From Lantana camara (taxonomy: Eukaryota > Streptophyta > Magnoliopsida > Lamiales > Verbenaceae): a DNA stretch of 64,000 bases. The stretch's first letter is position 1. Every line of letters starts with the position of its first letter. Positions 1 to 12,671 of the stretch are shown here, piece by piece. The stretch is from NCBI GenBank assembly GCA_037501455.1, contig CM074860.1, forward strand, positions 52,214,501 to 52,278,500, given 5' to 3'. A program made the translations under genes and the position numbers. The notes under the pieces were generated by a model that was not told the DNA's origin, did no database searches, and worked only from the letters and a program-made list of their open reading frames with translations.

Positions 1-868
1 TCCCAAACACCAACCAAAACAATTGTTAAAACACCTCATACATGCATCATACTTCAAGTATTCAACAATCAAACCAATAAATATGCATCAAATCTCCAAG
101 AATCAAGCCCCAAAACCCCATAATTATTCATATACACCAACCATCGCATAACCTCATGTATTATGCAAGAATGAAGGGAAAAAGGACCTAAACATGCTTC
201 TATACAAGAATAACCAAGAAAGCATCAAGCTAACATCAAACCCTACCCATGTAGCCAATCAAGAAATTCAATCCATTCTCATTTTATACCTTGAAATGAA
301 AGAAGAATGAGATGAGATGAAAAGATGAAGATGTTGATGCTTCTAGCTCCAAAGTTCTTCAAAGTAGCTTGGGATTATGAGATGAATTCTTCTCCTCCTC
401 TCTTGAAGGTGTTTTGATCGATCCTTAGTGTGTGTATATGTGAGGTTCTTGTGTGTATGTAATGTATGAGAGTGTTGGAAGAGATGCATATACTAGATAT
501 ATATTATATCATCCACTATCTAAACATATGTCCCCAATTTGCAAACAAGTCCCTAGGTTATTTAAATGAATGCAATCAAGTATTATCCCTACCTAAAAGA
601 TCCATTAGCTCCAAACCAAGTTATGCAATTAAGCCCATAATTTCATGAAATGATCAATTAAAGTCACATAATACAATTAAGCACACTTATCACTTAATTC
701 ATGAATTTCACATTAAAATTAAATCATATAAATATAGAGAATTGTATAATGCACACAATATTATAATGAAATCATAATAAGCAAGTAAATGTATAAACTT
801 AAACTCCCAACTCCCGAAGACCCGCACGTGGCGTGCTTACCTGAACTTCCGGAATTTGGGGCGTTACA
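1..868 (-). repeat. LTR of A1 (3' LTR, truncated by window start)
   Basis: Reading on the minus strand, the LTR begins TGTAACGCCCC at 868, next to the polypurine tract of A1. The visible 868 bp match 7275-8142 and 14582-15449 with only a few substitutions. The remainder, including the palindrome cluster, lies left of the window. Confidence 0.92.
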
Positions 869-905
869 ACTCTCCCCCCCTTAGAAGAATCTGGTCCCCA
901 GATTC
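869..905 (-). promoter_or_regulatory. Polypurine tract and upstream hairpin of A1
   Basis: On the minus strand a run AAGGGGGGGAGAGT (869-882) abuts the LTR start and is the plus-strand primer site. Just upstream, 887-905 is a perfect inverted repeat: GAATCTGG, loop GGA, CCAGATTC. It overlaps the stop codon of pol (904-906). The same hairpin recurs in A2, D and H, and in altered form in F and G. Confidence 0.8.
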
Positions 906-3900
906 ATTGATCGGATGAAAATAACTCCGGGTGAAAGTTCTTCATCTTCTCTTCCGGTTCCCAAGTCATCTCCTCAGATTTGTCACTTCGCCATAACACC
1001 TTCACCATAGAAATATTCCGATTCCTCAACTCTTGATACTTTCTGTCCAATATTCTGACCGGCTTCTGCACAAAAGATAAATTCGGTTCCAACTCCACTT
1101 CTTCCACAGGGAGAATTTCGGTTTCATCTGGGTAATACTTCCTGAGTTGAGATACATGAAAAACATTGTGAATTCCGGTAAGATTAGGAGGTAGGTCCAC
1201 TTGATAAGCTACTTCTCCGATTCTCTCAATAACTTCAAACGGACCTAGGTAACGGGGATTCAACTTCCCTCCCTTTCCAATTCTAGAAAATCCCTTTCGA
1301 GGAGATACCTTCAAGAAAACCCGGTCCCCCACTTCAAATTTAAGATCCCTCCGGCGAATATTGGCATACTTTTATCTATCTTGTGCAGCTTTCATCCGTT
1401 GTTGTATAATCCGAACTTTCTCAATCATGGCTTCCACAGCCTTCGAAGATTTCTCCAGCTTTTTCCCTTTCTTGACTCCTTCCTATTTTGACCATTTCCA
1501 CTCTTCCAAATCAAAGAATAATGGCGATCTACATTTCCGCCCATATAACAATTCATACGGAGCCATACCAATCGTTGCCTGAAAGCTATTATTGTAAGCG
1601 AACTCTACCAAAGGAAGTTGATCGTGCCACGAGGTTTGGAAATCCAAGGCACAAGCTCGAAGTAGATCTTCCAAATACCGAATAACCCTCTCCGATTGCC
1701 CATCAGTTTGTGGATGAAACGCCGTACTGAACTGAAGCTTTGTACCCAACAACTCTTGTAACTCTTGCCATAACTTCGAAGTGAAACGGGGATCTCGATC
1801 CGAAACAATACTCACCGGAATACCATGAAGTCGTACAATCTCCCGGTTGTAAATCTCAGCCAACTTCCGAATCTTGAAAGACATTCTGACCGGTAGAAAA
1901 TGAGCAGATTTTGTCAGACGATCGATAATCACCCAAATACCATCGAATCCACCCTTCACTCTAGGTAACCCGGATATAAAATCCATCGTCACCTGTTCCC
2001 ACTTCCACTCAGGAATAGGTAACGGCTGAAGAAGACCTCCCGGTTTCTGGTGCTCGGCTTTTACTTTCTGACAAGTGAGGCAGTGCTTCACAAACTCTGC
2101 TACATCCTTTTTCAATCCACGCCACCAGTAAAACTGCTTGAGATCTCTGTACATCTTATTCCCTCCAGGGTGAATTGAATAAGCCGACTTGTGAGCTTCC
2201 TCGAGGAATACCCTTTTCAAATCATCGGGTACTACTACTCGGTTCTTGAAACGAAGAAGACCGGTTTCATCGAACCCAAATGGACTCTCCGGATCCTCTC
2301 TAACCTTAGAGACCAATCTCTGAACTCCCGGATCCTTTCCTTGAGCCTCGAACATTCTGTACTTCAAATCCGGATAAATGGAGATATTGGAAACTCGGGC
2401 TCTAATCACAATAGGCTCAACTACCTTACTTGTACCTATTTCCAAGTTCGAAACACCCACTTTCCTACTTAAAGCGTCGGCAACTACATTAGCTTTCCCG
2501 GGATGATATTTGATAACACAATCATAATCTTCTAGTCGCTCCATCCATCTCCGTTGCCTCATATTGAGTTCCTTTTGGGTGAAAAGATATTGGAGACTCT
2601 TATGATCGGTGAAAATCTCAAACGACACTCCATACAAGTAATGTCTCCACTTCCCGAGTGCGAAAATCACGGCAGCAAGCTCTAGATCATGTGTCGGGTA
2701 GTTCTTCTCATGATCCTTCAACTTCCGTGAGGCATAAGCGACAACCTTGCCCTTCTGGGTTAATACACTTCCCAAACCCTCCTTCGACGCGTCAGTGTAC
2801 ACAGCATATCCCTCTGAACCCTCTGGAAGAGTTAACACTGGAGCAGAAACTAATCTCTCTCTCAAAACATTGAAGCTTCTCTCACATATCTCATCCCAAC
2901 CAAATTTCACATCCTTCTTAGTTAACCGAGTCAAAGGAGCAGCGATCTTAGAGAAATCTTGCACGAATCTTCTATAATAACCCGCCAATCCCAAGAAACT
3001 TCTGATCTCGGAGGCGTTCTTTAGCTTCTCCCACTTCAACACCGCTTCAATCTTCGATGGGTCAACCTCTAATCCATTCCCCGAAATAATATGACCCAAG
3101 AATGAAACCCGATCGATCCAAAACTCACACTTGCTAAACTTCGCAAATAATTGATGCTCTTTCAACGTCCTTAAAACCAATCTGAGATGTCTTGCATGTT
3201 CCTCGGCTGATTTAGAGAAAACCAGTATATCATCAATGAAGATTACAACGAACTGGTCAAGAAACGGCTGGAAAATTCTATGCATCATGTCCATAAAAGC
3301 TGCGGGAGCATTTGTCAATCCAAAAGGCATGACCACGAATTCATAATGCCCATATCTGGTGTTAAAACCCGTCTTTGGAGTATCCTCGGCTCGGATCCGT
3401 AGTTGATAATACCCTTGTCTTAAATCAAGCTTCGAATATACCTTAGACCCTTGGAGTATATCAAACAGCTCTTCAATATGTGGAAGAGGATATTTATTCT
3501 TAACGGTCATCCGATTAAGCTCCCGATAATCAATACACATTCTTAAAGTACCGTCCTTCTTCTTCACGAATAAAACTGGAGCACCCCATGGTGACGAGCT
3601 CGGTCTCACATACCCAACTTCCAAAAGACCATCCAGTTGTAATTTTAATTCCTTCAATTCCGCCGGTGCCATCCTATATGGAGTCTTAGAATAAGGTTCG
3701 GCATCCGGATACAAATCAATCATAAACTCTATCTCCCTTTCCGGTGGTAACGAATCCAACCTCTCGGGAAACACTTCGGGAAACTCTTTAACTACCTCGG
3801 TTTCCTCTAACTTCACTTGATCCTTTGGTTGATTAAGAATATAGGCTATAAACCCTGTAGCCCCATCACGAACCAATCTCTGAGCTTCTGAAAAAGATAA

Positions 3901-5397
3901 TAAAGGCACCGTCTTCGAACTTTGACCCGTAACCAATTCAGAACCCAAACTAACTCTCTTGGTCCGACAATCAACAGTGGCGTAGTGCTTGTACAACCAA
4001 TCCATACCTAAGATAGAACCATACCGAGACATAGGCAACTCAATGAAATCCGTTGAGAAAACTCGACCCTCAATACTCACCGGCACCTCTCGAAAAACCC
4101 GGTTAGTTTCTATACTACCACCAAAAGGAGTACTAACCACGTAGCATGCATCAGAATAAGTAACACACAAGGGCAATTTAATAGAAACATCACAAGAAAT
4201 GAAGGAGTGAGTGGCTCCCGGATCAAATAATGTGTGTATGTTGATGCCATGAATGCAAATGATACCTTCAACAACGGCAGCCGGGTCCACGTCTGCATCA
4301 TGTTCCTCGCCTTCCAAGGCATAAGCACGGGCCCGAATCATCGGCCTCTGCCCTCCAGGCGGCGGATTACGTCTATCCGGACAAGTATCCACCATGTGAT
4401 CGGCAGCCCCATAAATTAGGCATAACCCTAGACGCCTTCGACAATTATCATAATGATGTGTAGGTTGCCCGCAAAAAGTGCACTTAGGCTTCTCCGGTGG
4501 TGGCGGCATAACTGTTGGCTGAGGAGCCTTCTGGACTAGCCCTTGTGGTTTAAACTTCTTCATAGGGCCCTTAAACTGAGGAGGAGCGGTATCATAAACC
4601 ATCGGCCTCTTGCCGGCATTGTAACCCGATCTTGACCCGGAACCTGAACCCTGTCCCGTCCTAAAGGAAGACCTCCGTGCAACAACCGAGTCTTCAACCT
4701 TAAGAGCTTTGGTAGTGGCCTTCTTCCAAGTGCTTGTGTTAACCGCTTCAATCGCCGCTTGAATATCCGGCCTCAAACCTTGTACGAATTGCATAGCCTT
4801 GTGGAAGTCGTCGCTAGCAATGTTAGGGGCGTATTTGGACAACCTCTCGAACTCGGCTATATACTCTGAAACTGATCTTCCTCCTTGTTTAAGCTCAGTA
4901 AACTCTTTAAGTCTTTTAGTGCGCGAAGATGGCGGAATAAACTTATTCTTGAACTCTCTTTCGAATACCTCCCATGTAATTTGCTCCTCGGTGGCATCCA
5001 AGACAATTTTGGTACTCTCCCACCATGAATATGCTTCTCCCTGGATGAGGGTAAGAGTACACCGGGCCTTTTCCCGAGACTCACATGGAATAAGTTCCCA
5101 CACCCGTTCAACTTCTTTAAGCCATTGCTCGGCTTGAATATCGTTCCCCTTTTGGAATCTCGGCGGATGTTGATTCTGGAATTCCCTTAAAATAACGGAA
5201 ATAGGGGCTTGTTGTGGCGGTGGAGGAGCTGGCGGTGCTGGAGGCACATAATCCCTTAGCCTCTGATCCATGAGTTGCACCATTGAATTTAAGAAATCTT
5301 GGGGTTGAGCTGGAGGTGGAGGAGGAGGGGTTCGATCACGCCGGTGACGACGTCGATGTCGAGGAGATCGATCCCGGTGATGTCGGTCACGAGCCAT
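904..5397 (-). pseudogene. gag-pol polyprotein of A1, two in-frame stops
   Basis: This frame encodes Gag, protease, reverse transcriptase, RNase H, integrase and chromodomain, as the element's single polyprotein of about 1497 residues. The chosen start at 5397 (MARDRHH) matches the M(A/P)RGR-like start in B and D; an in-frame Met nine codons upstream is less conserved. All domains line up with A2. Breaks: TAG at 1483-1485, where A2 has CAG (Gln), after the integrase core; and TAA at 1372-1374, shared with A2. The second zinc knuckle has lost a cysteine (CLIY instead of CLIC). The other catalytic residues are as in A2: FIDD in RT, and D, D, E in integrase. The part after the stops (904-1371) holds the GPF motif and chromodomain. 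The copy is very unlikely to make a full product unless stops are read through. Confidence 0.93.
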
Positions 5398-5618
5398 CCT
5401 GAAACTCGACCACTTTACATGCATGTTTGATTAACAAGTGCAATGAGTGTAATTACAACACACAATGTAATCCAACCACATAGTCACATAATCCAAGCAC
5501 TGCAAATAGAATCAAATAAGTTCAAATAGGTTGCAAGACTCTCAAATAATCAATTAATCCTATGCCGTGCGACTTAGACTCACCAAACACGACACTAGAG
5601 CCGCGGTTTTGCAACCGG

Positions 5619-5630
5619 GCTCTGATACCA
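5619..5630 (-). promoter_or_regulatory. Primer binding site of A1 (tRNA-iMet)
   Basis: The minus strand reads TGGTATCAGAGC, complementary to the 3' end of plant initiator tRNA-Met. It lies eight bases inside the LTR edge at 5639 and would prime minus-strand DNA synthesis. Confidence 0.92.
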
Positions 5631-6043
5631 CCTTGGGATGTAGCACCCGGAACGCTAGGCGCCACATCCCCCGCACTATAGGCTCAATCCACATATGAAA
5701 CGGGCAATTCATACATGAACCGAAACTATAGCGAACGGGAGACAATAAAAAAAAAACACAAGGCTAGGCGGGTACCCTCAATTAAAACCAAAACAACTCA
5801 GAGCAATAAAATAGCGGAAGCAAAAGCATTCAATACCTATAGATACCATATTTACATATTTACTTATAGGTACCGACAAAACATACCATTACAATATCCA
5901 TCCAAGTAATTCAAGATTCATTACAACATAACAAGTATCAACACAAGAACCATGTATGAAGGTGCAGTGCTAGACCCGAATAAAAGACACGAGACCCTAA
6001 TTCCCGCCTAGCACGAACCTGCAAAACTGAGAAATTGAGGTGT

Positions 6044-6455
6044 CAGTCCAAACGGACTGAGCGAGGGGTATAAATAAATATATGCGCACATACATGCAAG
6101 TTATAATCTCGGGTAATAATTTTAGAAAATCACAACACCAAGTAAGAGGAAAAGGTACCATCGCCCGAGGTTACCACTAATTCAATTTATCAATTAATTC
6201 AGTTCAATACAATCGATATGTGGCCCGGCGAGTGAGGGCAATTCTCCAACCTTGCTCCGACCGTGTACAATCAATCAATTTATTAGGTGATTAGGTGATC
6301 AAGCAATTATTTACTGTGCACAATTAGCAGTTTCAGTCCATCCTTCTTCCTCCGGGTGATGGTGGGATTGCAAGGCCCCACCATCCAATCAGTCTGGGCA
6401 GAGGGTACATGAATCCCTAAGCCCGGAACTCCTTCCTCCCCTAATCTCCTAGGGG
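6044..6455 (-). other. Conserved hairpins in the A LTR (central copy)
   Basis: Four paired segments are visible. (1) 6044-6059: CAGTCC/GGACTG, four-base loop. (2) 6104-6113 with 6164-6173: CTCGGG/CCCGAG stem extended with one mismatch. (3) 6358-6385: nine-base stem GATGGTGGG/CCCACCATC whose loop on the minus strand contains CCTTGCAA. (4) 6438-6455: CCCCTA/TAGGGG with loop GGAGAT on the minus strand. Each recurs at the matching place in other LTR families with different stem bases. The role is unknown. Confidence 0.65.
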
Positions 6456-6993
6456 GTTCAGGGGTCATCCCATTTGGTGAGGATAGCACTCGAGTTACCC
6501 GTCAGCCCATGCTTTCCCGGTTGGCTCGAGCCACTATCCTCGGGCCCACAGTACAATTCAATACTCGCCCAATACAATCAATCCGTCAATCAATCAATCC
6601 ATTTTATCAAATCATTTGAAAGTCATAAGGTTCACAAACTATAGATATATATATATATATATACATTTTGGCCGAAATAGTCACATAGGGGTTGTAAGGG
6701 TTCTATTTATCTAGAATTTAAACCTCACCTGACCAGACGACCAAAAGAAAGCAAGAGGGCACCCTACTGAGCGGGCTCCTCAAAACCGGGACCGTGATCT
6801 GTGCAACAAGGACAAGTGTGAAGTAAGACTCGACTCGAATGAACCAAGTATGACGAACGGCAAAATCATGTACCAATATGTTATGCAATAATTATTTAAT
6901 GAATGTCAAATACGAGCATGATGTCAATAACCCAAGTATATAACACATACACGTACATCCAAGCATGCAAAACAATATGCAAGAAAACAGGGA

Positions 6994-7205
6994 GTGACAC
7001 GCCCGTGTCACAAAATTACACTAAGCCGTGACACCCCCGTGTCACGGTACAGCGGACCAAAAGCTTGCAAAACAAGGTGACACGCCCGTGTCACCAAAAC
7101 AAGGCAAACCGTGACACCCCCGTGTCACGGTACAGAAAAACCGCCCCAGCCAACCCGCACCCCCGTGTCACGCAAAACAAAGCAAAGGTGACACGCCCGT
7201 GTCAC
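6994..7205 (-). repeat. Palindrome cluster in the A LTR (central copy)
   Basis: Five copies of the 18-base near-palindrome GTGACACGCCCGTGTCAC (centre GCC or CCC) lie at 6994-7011, 7028-7045, 7077-7094, 7111-7128 and 7188-7205, with a half copy near 7159-7172. Starts are 34-77 bases apart. In RNA each would form a seven-base-pair hairpin. Confidence 0.9.
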
Positions 7206-8142
7206 CTGTGCGTGACAGAAAAACAGGGGAGAAAACAGGGGTTTCCATGCAAAACCAACTCCAAACCAAATAAATCCCAAACACCAACCAAAACAATTGT
7301 TAAAACACCTCATACATGCATTATACTTCAAGTATTCAACAATCAAACCAATAAATATGCATCAAATCTCCAAGAATCAAGCCCCAAAACCCCATAATTA
7401 TTCATATACACCAACCATCACATAACCTCATGTATTATGCAAGAATGAAGGGAAAAAGGACCTAAACATGCTTCTATACAAGAATAACCAAGAAAGCATC
7501 AAGCTAACATCAAACCCTACCCATGTAGCCAATCAAGAAATTCAATCCATTCTCATTTTATACCTTGAAATGAAAGAAGAATGAGATGAGATGAAGAGAT
7601 GAAGATGTTGATGCTTCTAGCTCCAAAGTTCTTCAAAGTAGCTTGGGATTATGAGATGAATTCTTCTCCTCCTCTCTTGAAGGTGTTTTGATCGATCCTT
7701 AGTGTGTGTATATGTGAGGTTCTTGTGTGTATGTAATGTATGAGAGTGTTGGAAGAGATGCATATACTAGATATATATTATATCATCCACTATCTAAACA
7801 TATGTCCCCAATTTGCAAACAAGTCCCTAGGTTATTTAAATGAATGCAATCAAGTATTATCCCTACCTAAAAGATCCATTAGCTCCAAACCAAGTTATGC
7901 AATTAAGCCCATAATTTCATGAAATGATCAATTAAAGTCACATAATACAATTAAGCACACTTATCACTTAATTCATGAATTTCACATTAAAATTAAATCA
8001 TATAAATATAGAGAATTGTATAATGCACACAATATTATAATGAAATCATAATAAGCAAGTAAATGTATAAACTTAAACTCCCAACTCCCGAAGACCCGCA
8101 CGTGGCGTGCTTACCTGAACTTCCGGAATTTGGGGCGTTACA

Positions 8143-8179
8143 ACTCTCTCCCCCTTAGAAGAATCTGGTCCCCAGATTC
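8143..8179 (-). promoter_or_regulatory. Polypurine tract and upstream hairpin of A2
   Basis: The minus-strand purine run AAGGGGGAGAGAGT touches the LTR at 8142. A1 has one more G in place of an A. The hairpin GAATCTGG/CCAGATTC is at 8161-8179, immediately upstream. Confidence 0.8.
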
Positions 8180-11100
8180 ATTGATCGGATGAAAATAACT
8201 CCGGGTGAAATTTCTTCATCTTCTCTTCCGGTTCCCAAGTCATCTCCTCAGATTTGTCACTTCGCCATAACACCTTCACCATAGAAATATTCCGATTCCT
8301 CAACTCTTGATACTTTCTGTCCAATATTCTGACCGGCTTCTGCACAAAAGATAAATTCGGTTCCAACTCCACTTCTTCCACAGGGAGAATTTCGGTTTCA
8401 TCTGGGTAATACTTCCTGAGTTGAGATACATGAAAAACATTGTGAATTCCGGTAAGATTAGGAGGTAGGTCCACTCGATAAGCTACTTCTCCGATTCTCT
8501 CAATAACTTCAAACGGACCTAGGTAACGGGGATTCAACTTCCCTCCCTTTCCAATTCTAGAAAATCCCTTTCGAGGAGATACCTTCAAGAAAACCCGATC
8601 CCCTACTTCAAATTTAAGATCCCTCCGGCGAATATTGGCATACTTTTATCTATCTTGTGCAGCTTTCATCCGTTGTTGTATAATCCGAACTTTCTCAATC
8701 ATGGCTTCCACAGCCTTCGAAGATTTCTCCAGCTTTTTCCCTTTCTTGACTCCTTCCTGTTTTGACCATTTCCACTCTTCCAAATCAAAGAATAATGGCG
8801 ATCTATATTTCCGCCCATATAACAATTCATACGGAGCCATACCAATCGTTGCCTGAAAGCTATTATTGTAAGCGAACTCTACCATAGGAAGTTGATCGTG
8901 CCACGAGGTTTGGAAATCCAAGGCACAAGCTCGAAGTAGATCTTCCAAATACCGAATAACCCTCTCCGATTGCCCATCAGTTTGTGGATGAAACGTCGTA
9001 CTGAACTGAAGCTTTGTACCCAACAACTCTTGTAACTCTTGCCATAACTTCGAAGTGAAACGGGGATCTCGATCCGAAACAATACTCACCGGAATACCAT
9101 GAAGTCGTACAATCTCCCGGTTGTAAATCTCAGCCAACTTCCGAATCTTGAAAGACATTCTGACCGGTAGAAAATGAGCAGATTTTGTCAGACGATCGAC
9201 AATCACCCAAATACCATCGAATCCACCCTTCACTCTAGGTAACCCGGATATAAAATCCATCGTCACCTGTTCCCACTTCCACTCAGGAATAGGTAACGGC
9301 TGAAGAAGACCTCCCGGTTTCTGGTGCTCGGCTTTTACTTTCTGACAAGTGAGGCAGTGCTTCACAAACTCTGCTACATCCTTTTTCAATCCACGCCACC
9401 AGTAAAACTGCTTGAGATCTCTGTACATCTTATTCCCTCCAGGGTGAATTGAATAAGCCGACTTGTGAGCTTCCTCGAGGAATACCCTTTTCAAATCATC
9501 GGGTACTACTACTCGGTTCTTGAAATGAAGAAGACCGGTTTCATCTAACCCAAATGGACTCTCCGGATCCTCTCTAACCTTAGAGACCAATCTCTGAACT
9601 CCCGGATCCTTTCCTTGAGCCTCGAACATTCTGTACTTCAAATCCGGATAAATGGAGATATTGGAAACTCGGGCTCTAATCACAATAGGCTCAACTACCT
9701 TACTTGTACCTATTTCCAAGTTCGAAACACCCACTTTCCTACTTAAAGCGTCGGCAACTACATTAGCTTTCCCGGGATGATATTTGATAACACAATCATA
9801 ATCTTCTAGTCGCTCCATCCATCTCCGTTGCCTCATATTGAGTTCCTTTTGGGTGAAAAGATATTGGAGACTCTTATGATCGGTGAAAATCTCAAACGAC
9901 ACTCCATACAAGTAATATCTCCACTTCCCGAGTGCGAAAATCACGGCAGCAAGCTCTAGATCATGTGTCGGGTAGTTCTTCTCATGATCCTTCAACTTCC
10001 GTGAGGCATAAGCGACAACCTTGCCCTTCTGGGTTAATACACTTCCCAAACCCTCCTTCGACGCGTCAGTGTACACAGCATATCCCTCTGAACCCTCTGG
10101 AAGAGTTAACACTGGAGCAGAAACTAATCTCTCTCTCAAAACATTGAAGCTTCTCTCACATATCTCATCCCAACCAAATTTCACATCCTTCTTAGTTAAC
10201 CGAGTCAAAGGAGCAGCGATCTTAGAGAAATCTTGCACGAATCTTCTATAATAACCCGCCAATCCCAAGAAACTTCTGATCTCGGAGGCGTTCTTTGGCT
10301 TCTCCCACTTCAACACCGCTTCAATCTTCGATGGGTCAACCTCTAATCCATTCCCCGAAATAATATGACCCAAGAATGAAACCCGATCGATCCAAAACTC
10401 ACACTTGCTAAACTTCGCAAATAATTGATGCTCTTTCAACGTCCTTAAAACCAATCTGAGATGTCTTGCATGTTCCTCGGCTGATTTAGAGAAAACCAGT
10501 ATATCATCAATGAAGATTACAACGAACTGGTCAAGAAACGGCTGGAAAATTCTATGCATCATGTCCATAAAAGCTGCGGGAGCATTTGTCAATCCAAAAG
10601 GCATGACCACGAATTCATAATGCCCATATCTGGTGTTAAAACCCGTCTTTGGAGTATCCTCGGCTCGGATCCGTAGTTGATAATACCCTTGTCTTAAATC
10701 AAGCTTCGAATATACCTTAGACCCTTGGAGTATATCAAACAGCTCTTCAATATGTGGAAGAGGATATTTATTCTTAACGGTCATCCGATTAAGCTCCCGA
10801 TAATCAATACACATTCTTAAAGTACCGTCCTTCTTCTTCACGAATAAAACTGGAGCACCCCATGGTGACGAGCTCGGTCTCACATACCCAACTTCCAAAA
10901 GACCATCCAGTTGTACTTTTAATTCCTTCAATTCCGCCGGTGCCATCCTATATGGAGTCTTAGAATAAGGTTCGGCATCCGGATACAAATCAATCATAAA
11001 CTCTATCTCCCTTTCCGGCGGTAACGAATCCAACCTCTCGGGAAACACTTCGGGAAACTCTTTAACTACCTCGGTTTCCTCTAACTTCACTTGATCCTTT

Positions 11101-12671
11101 GGTTGATTAAGAATATAGGCTATAAACCTTGTAGCCCCATCACGAACCAATCTCCGAGCTTCTGAAAAAGATAATAAAGGCACCGTCTTCGAACTTTGAC
11201 CCGTAACCAATTCAGAACCCAAACTAACTCTCTTGGTCCGACAATCAACAGTGGCGTAGTGCTTGTACAACCAATCCATACCCAAGATAGAACCATACCG
11301 AGACATAGGCAACTCAATGAAATCCGTTGAGAAAACTCGACCCTCAATACTCACCGGCACCTCTCGAAAAACCCGGTTAGTTTCTATACTACCACCAAAA
11401 GGAGTACTAACCACGTAGCTTGCATCAGAATAAGTAACACACAAGGGCAATTTAATAGAAACATCACAAGAAATGAAGGAGTGAGTGGCTCCCGGATCAA
11501 ATAATGTGTGTATGTTGATGCCATGAATGCAAATGATACCTTCAACAACGGCAGCCGGGTCCACGTCTGCATCATGTTCCTCGCCTTCCAAGGCATAAGC
11601 ACGGGCCCGAATCATCGGCCTCTGCCCTCCAGGCGGCGGATTACGTCTATCCGGACAAGTATCCACCATGTGATCGGCAGCCCCACAAATTAGGCATAAC
11701 CCTAGACGCCTTCGACAATTATCATAATGATGTGTAGGTTGCCCGCAAAAAGTGCACTTAGGCTTCTCCGGTGGTGGCGGCATAACTGTTGGCTGAGGAG
11801 CCTTCTGGACTAGCCCTTGTGGTTTAAACTTCTTCATAGGGCCCTCAAACTGAGGAGGAGCGGTATCATAAACCATCGGCCTCTTGCCGGCATTGTAACC
11901 CGATCTTGACCCGGAACCTGAACCCTGTCCCGTCCTAAAGGAAGACCTCCGTGCAACAACCGAGTCTTCAACCTTAAGAGCTTTGGTAGTGGCCTTCTTC
12001 CAAGTGCTTGTGTTAACCGCTTCAATCGCCGCTTGAATATCCGGCCTCAAACCTTGTACGAATTGCATAGCCTTGTGGAAGTCGTCGCTAGCAATGTTAG
12101 GGGCGTATTTGGACAACCTCTCGAACTCGGCTATATACTCTGAAACTGATCTTCCTCCTTGTTTAAGCTCAGTAAACTCTTTAAGTCTTTTAGTGCGCGA
12201 AGATGGCGGAATAAACTTATTCTTGAACTCTCTTTCGAATACCTCCCATGTAATTTGCTCCTCGGTGGCATCCAAGACAATTTTGGTACTCTCCCACCAT
12301 GAATATGCTTCTCCCTGGATGAGGGTAAGAGTACACCGGGCCTTTTCCCGAGACTCACATGGAATAAGTTCCCACACCCGTTCAACTTCTTTAAGCCATT
12401 GCTCGGCTTGAATATCGTTCCCCTTTTGGAATCTCGGCGGATGTTGATTCTGGAATTCCCTTAAAATAACGGAAATAGGGGCTTGTTGTGGCGGTGGAGG
12501 AGCTGGCGGTGCTGGAGGCACATAATCCCTTAGCCTCTGATCCATGAGTTGCACCATTGAATTTAAGAAATCTTGGGGTTGAGCTGGAGGTGGAGGAGGA
12601 GGGGTTCGATCACGCCGGTGACGACGTCGATGTCGAGGAGATCGATCCCGGTGATGTCGGTCACGAGCCAT
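8178..12671 (-). pseudogene. gag-pol polyprotein of A2, one in-frame stop
   Basis: A 1497-residue frame interrupted once. From the start at 12671: basic and proline-rich N-terminus; Gag core; zinc knuckles C306-C319 (CX2CX4HX4C) and C326-C339; protease motif around D392 in the form [10 protein letters not shown] with FIDD at 720-723; RNase H with D869, E906, D931; integrase HHCC (H1069, H1076, C1106, C1109) and catalytic D1139, D1200, E1236 with 35-residue spacing; GPF motif near 1385; chromodomain about 1447-1492, which in this family is thought to steer integration to heterochromatin. The only break is TAA at 8646-8648 (codon 1342), where element H has Gln. It separates the integrase core from the C-terminal region. 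A1 carries the same stop, so it predates their separation. Both zinc knuckles are intact, unlike A1. Confidence 0.94.

Larger units (their letters stand above)
5639..8142 (-). repeat. Central LTR: 5' LTR of A1 and 3' LTR of A2
   Basis: This 2504 bp LTR runs from TGTAGCACCC (plus strand, 5639) to GGGGCGTTACA (8142); on the minus strand it is TGTAACGCCCC...GGTGCTACA. It is bounded by the A1 primer site on one side and the A2 polypurine tract on the other, so one LTR serves both copies. A TA-rich stretch near 7766-7790 followed on the minus strand by a pyrimidine/ACAC-rich leader is a plausible promoter. It holds the palindrome cluster and several hairpins listed separately. A small frame at 7740-7922 recurs in all three LTRs only because the LTRs are copies. 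Confidence 0.95.

Noticed and set aside
6994..7205. CRISPR-like spaced palindromic repeats
   Set aside because: The host is a plant, the repeats sit inside an LTR, spacers are short, uneven and repeated, and no cas gene is present.
7740..7922. 60-residue frame recurring unchanged at 466, 7740 and 15047
   Set aside because: It is conserved only because the three LTRs are recent copies; it lies antisense to the element and resembles no known protein.
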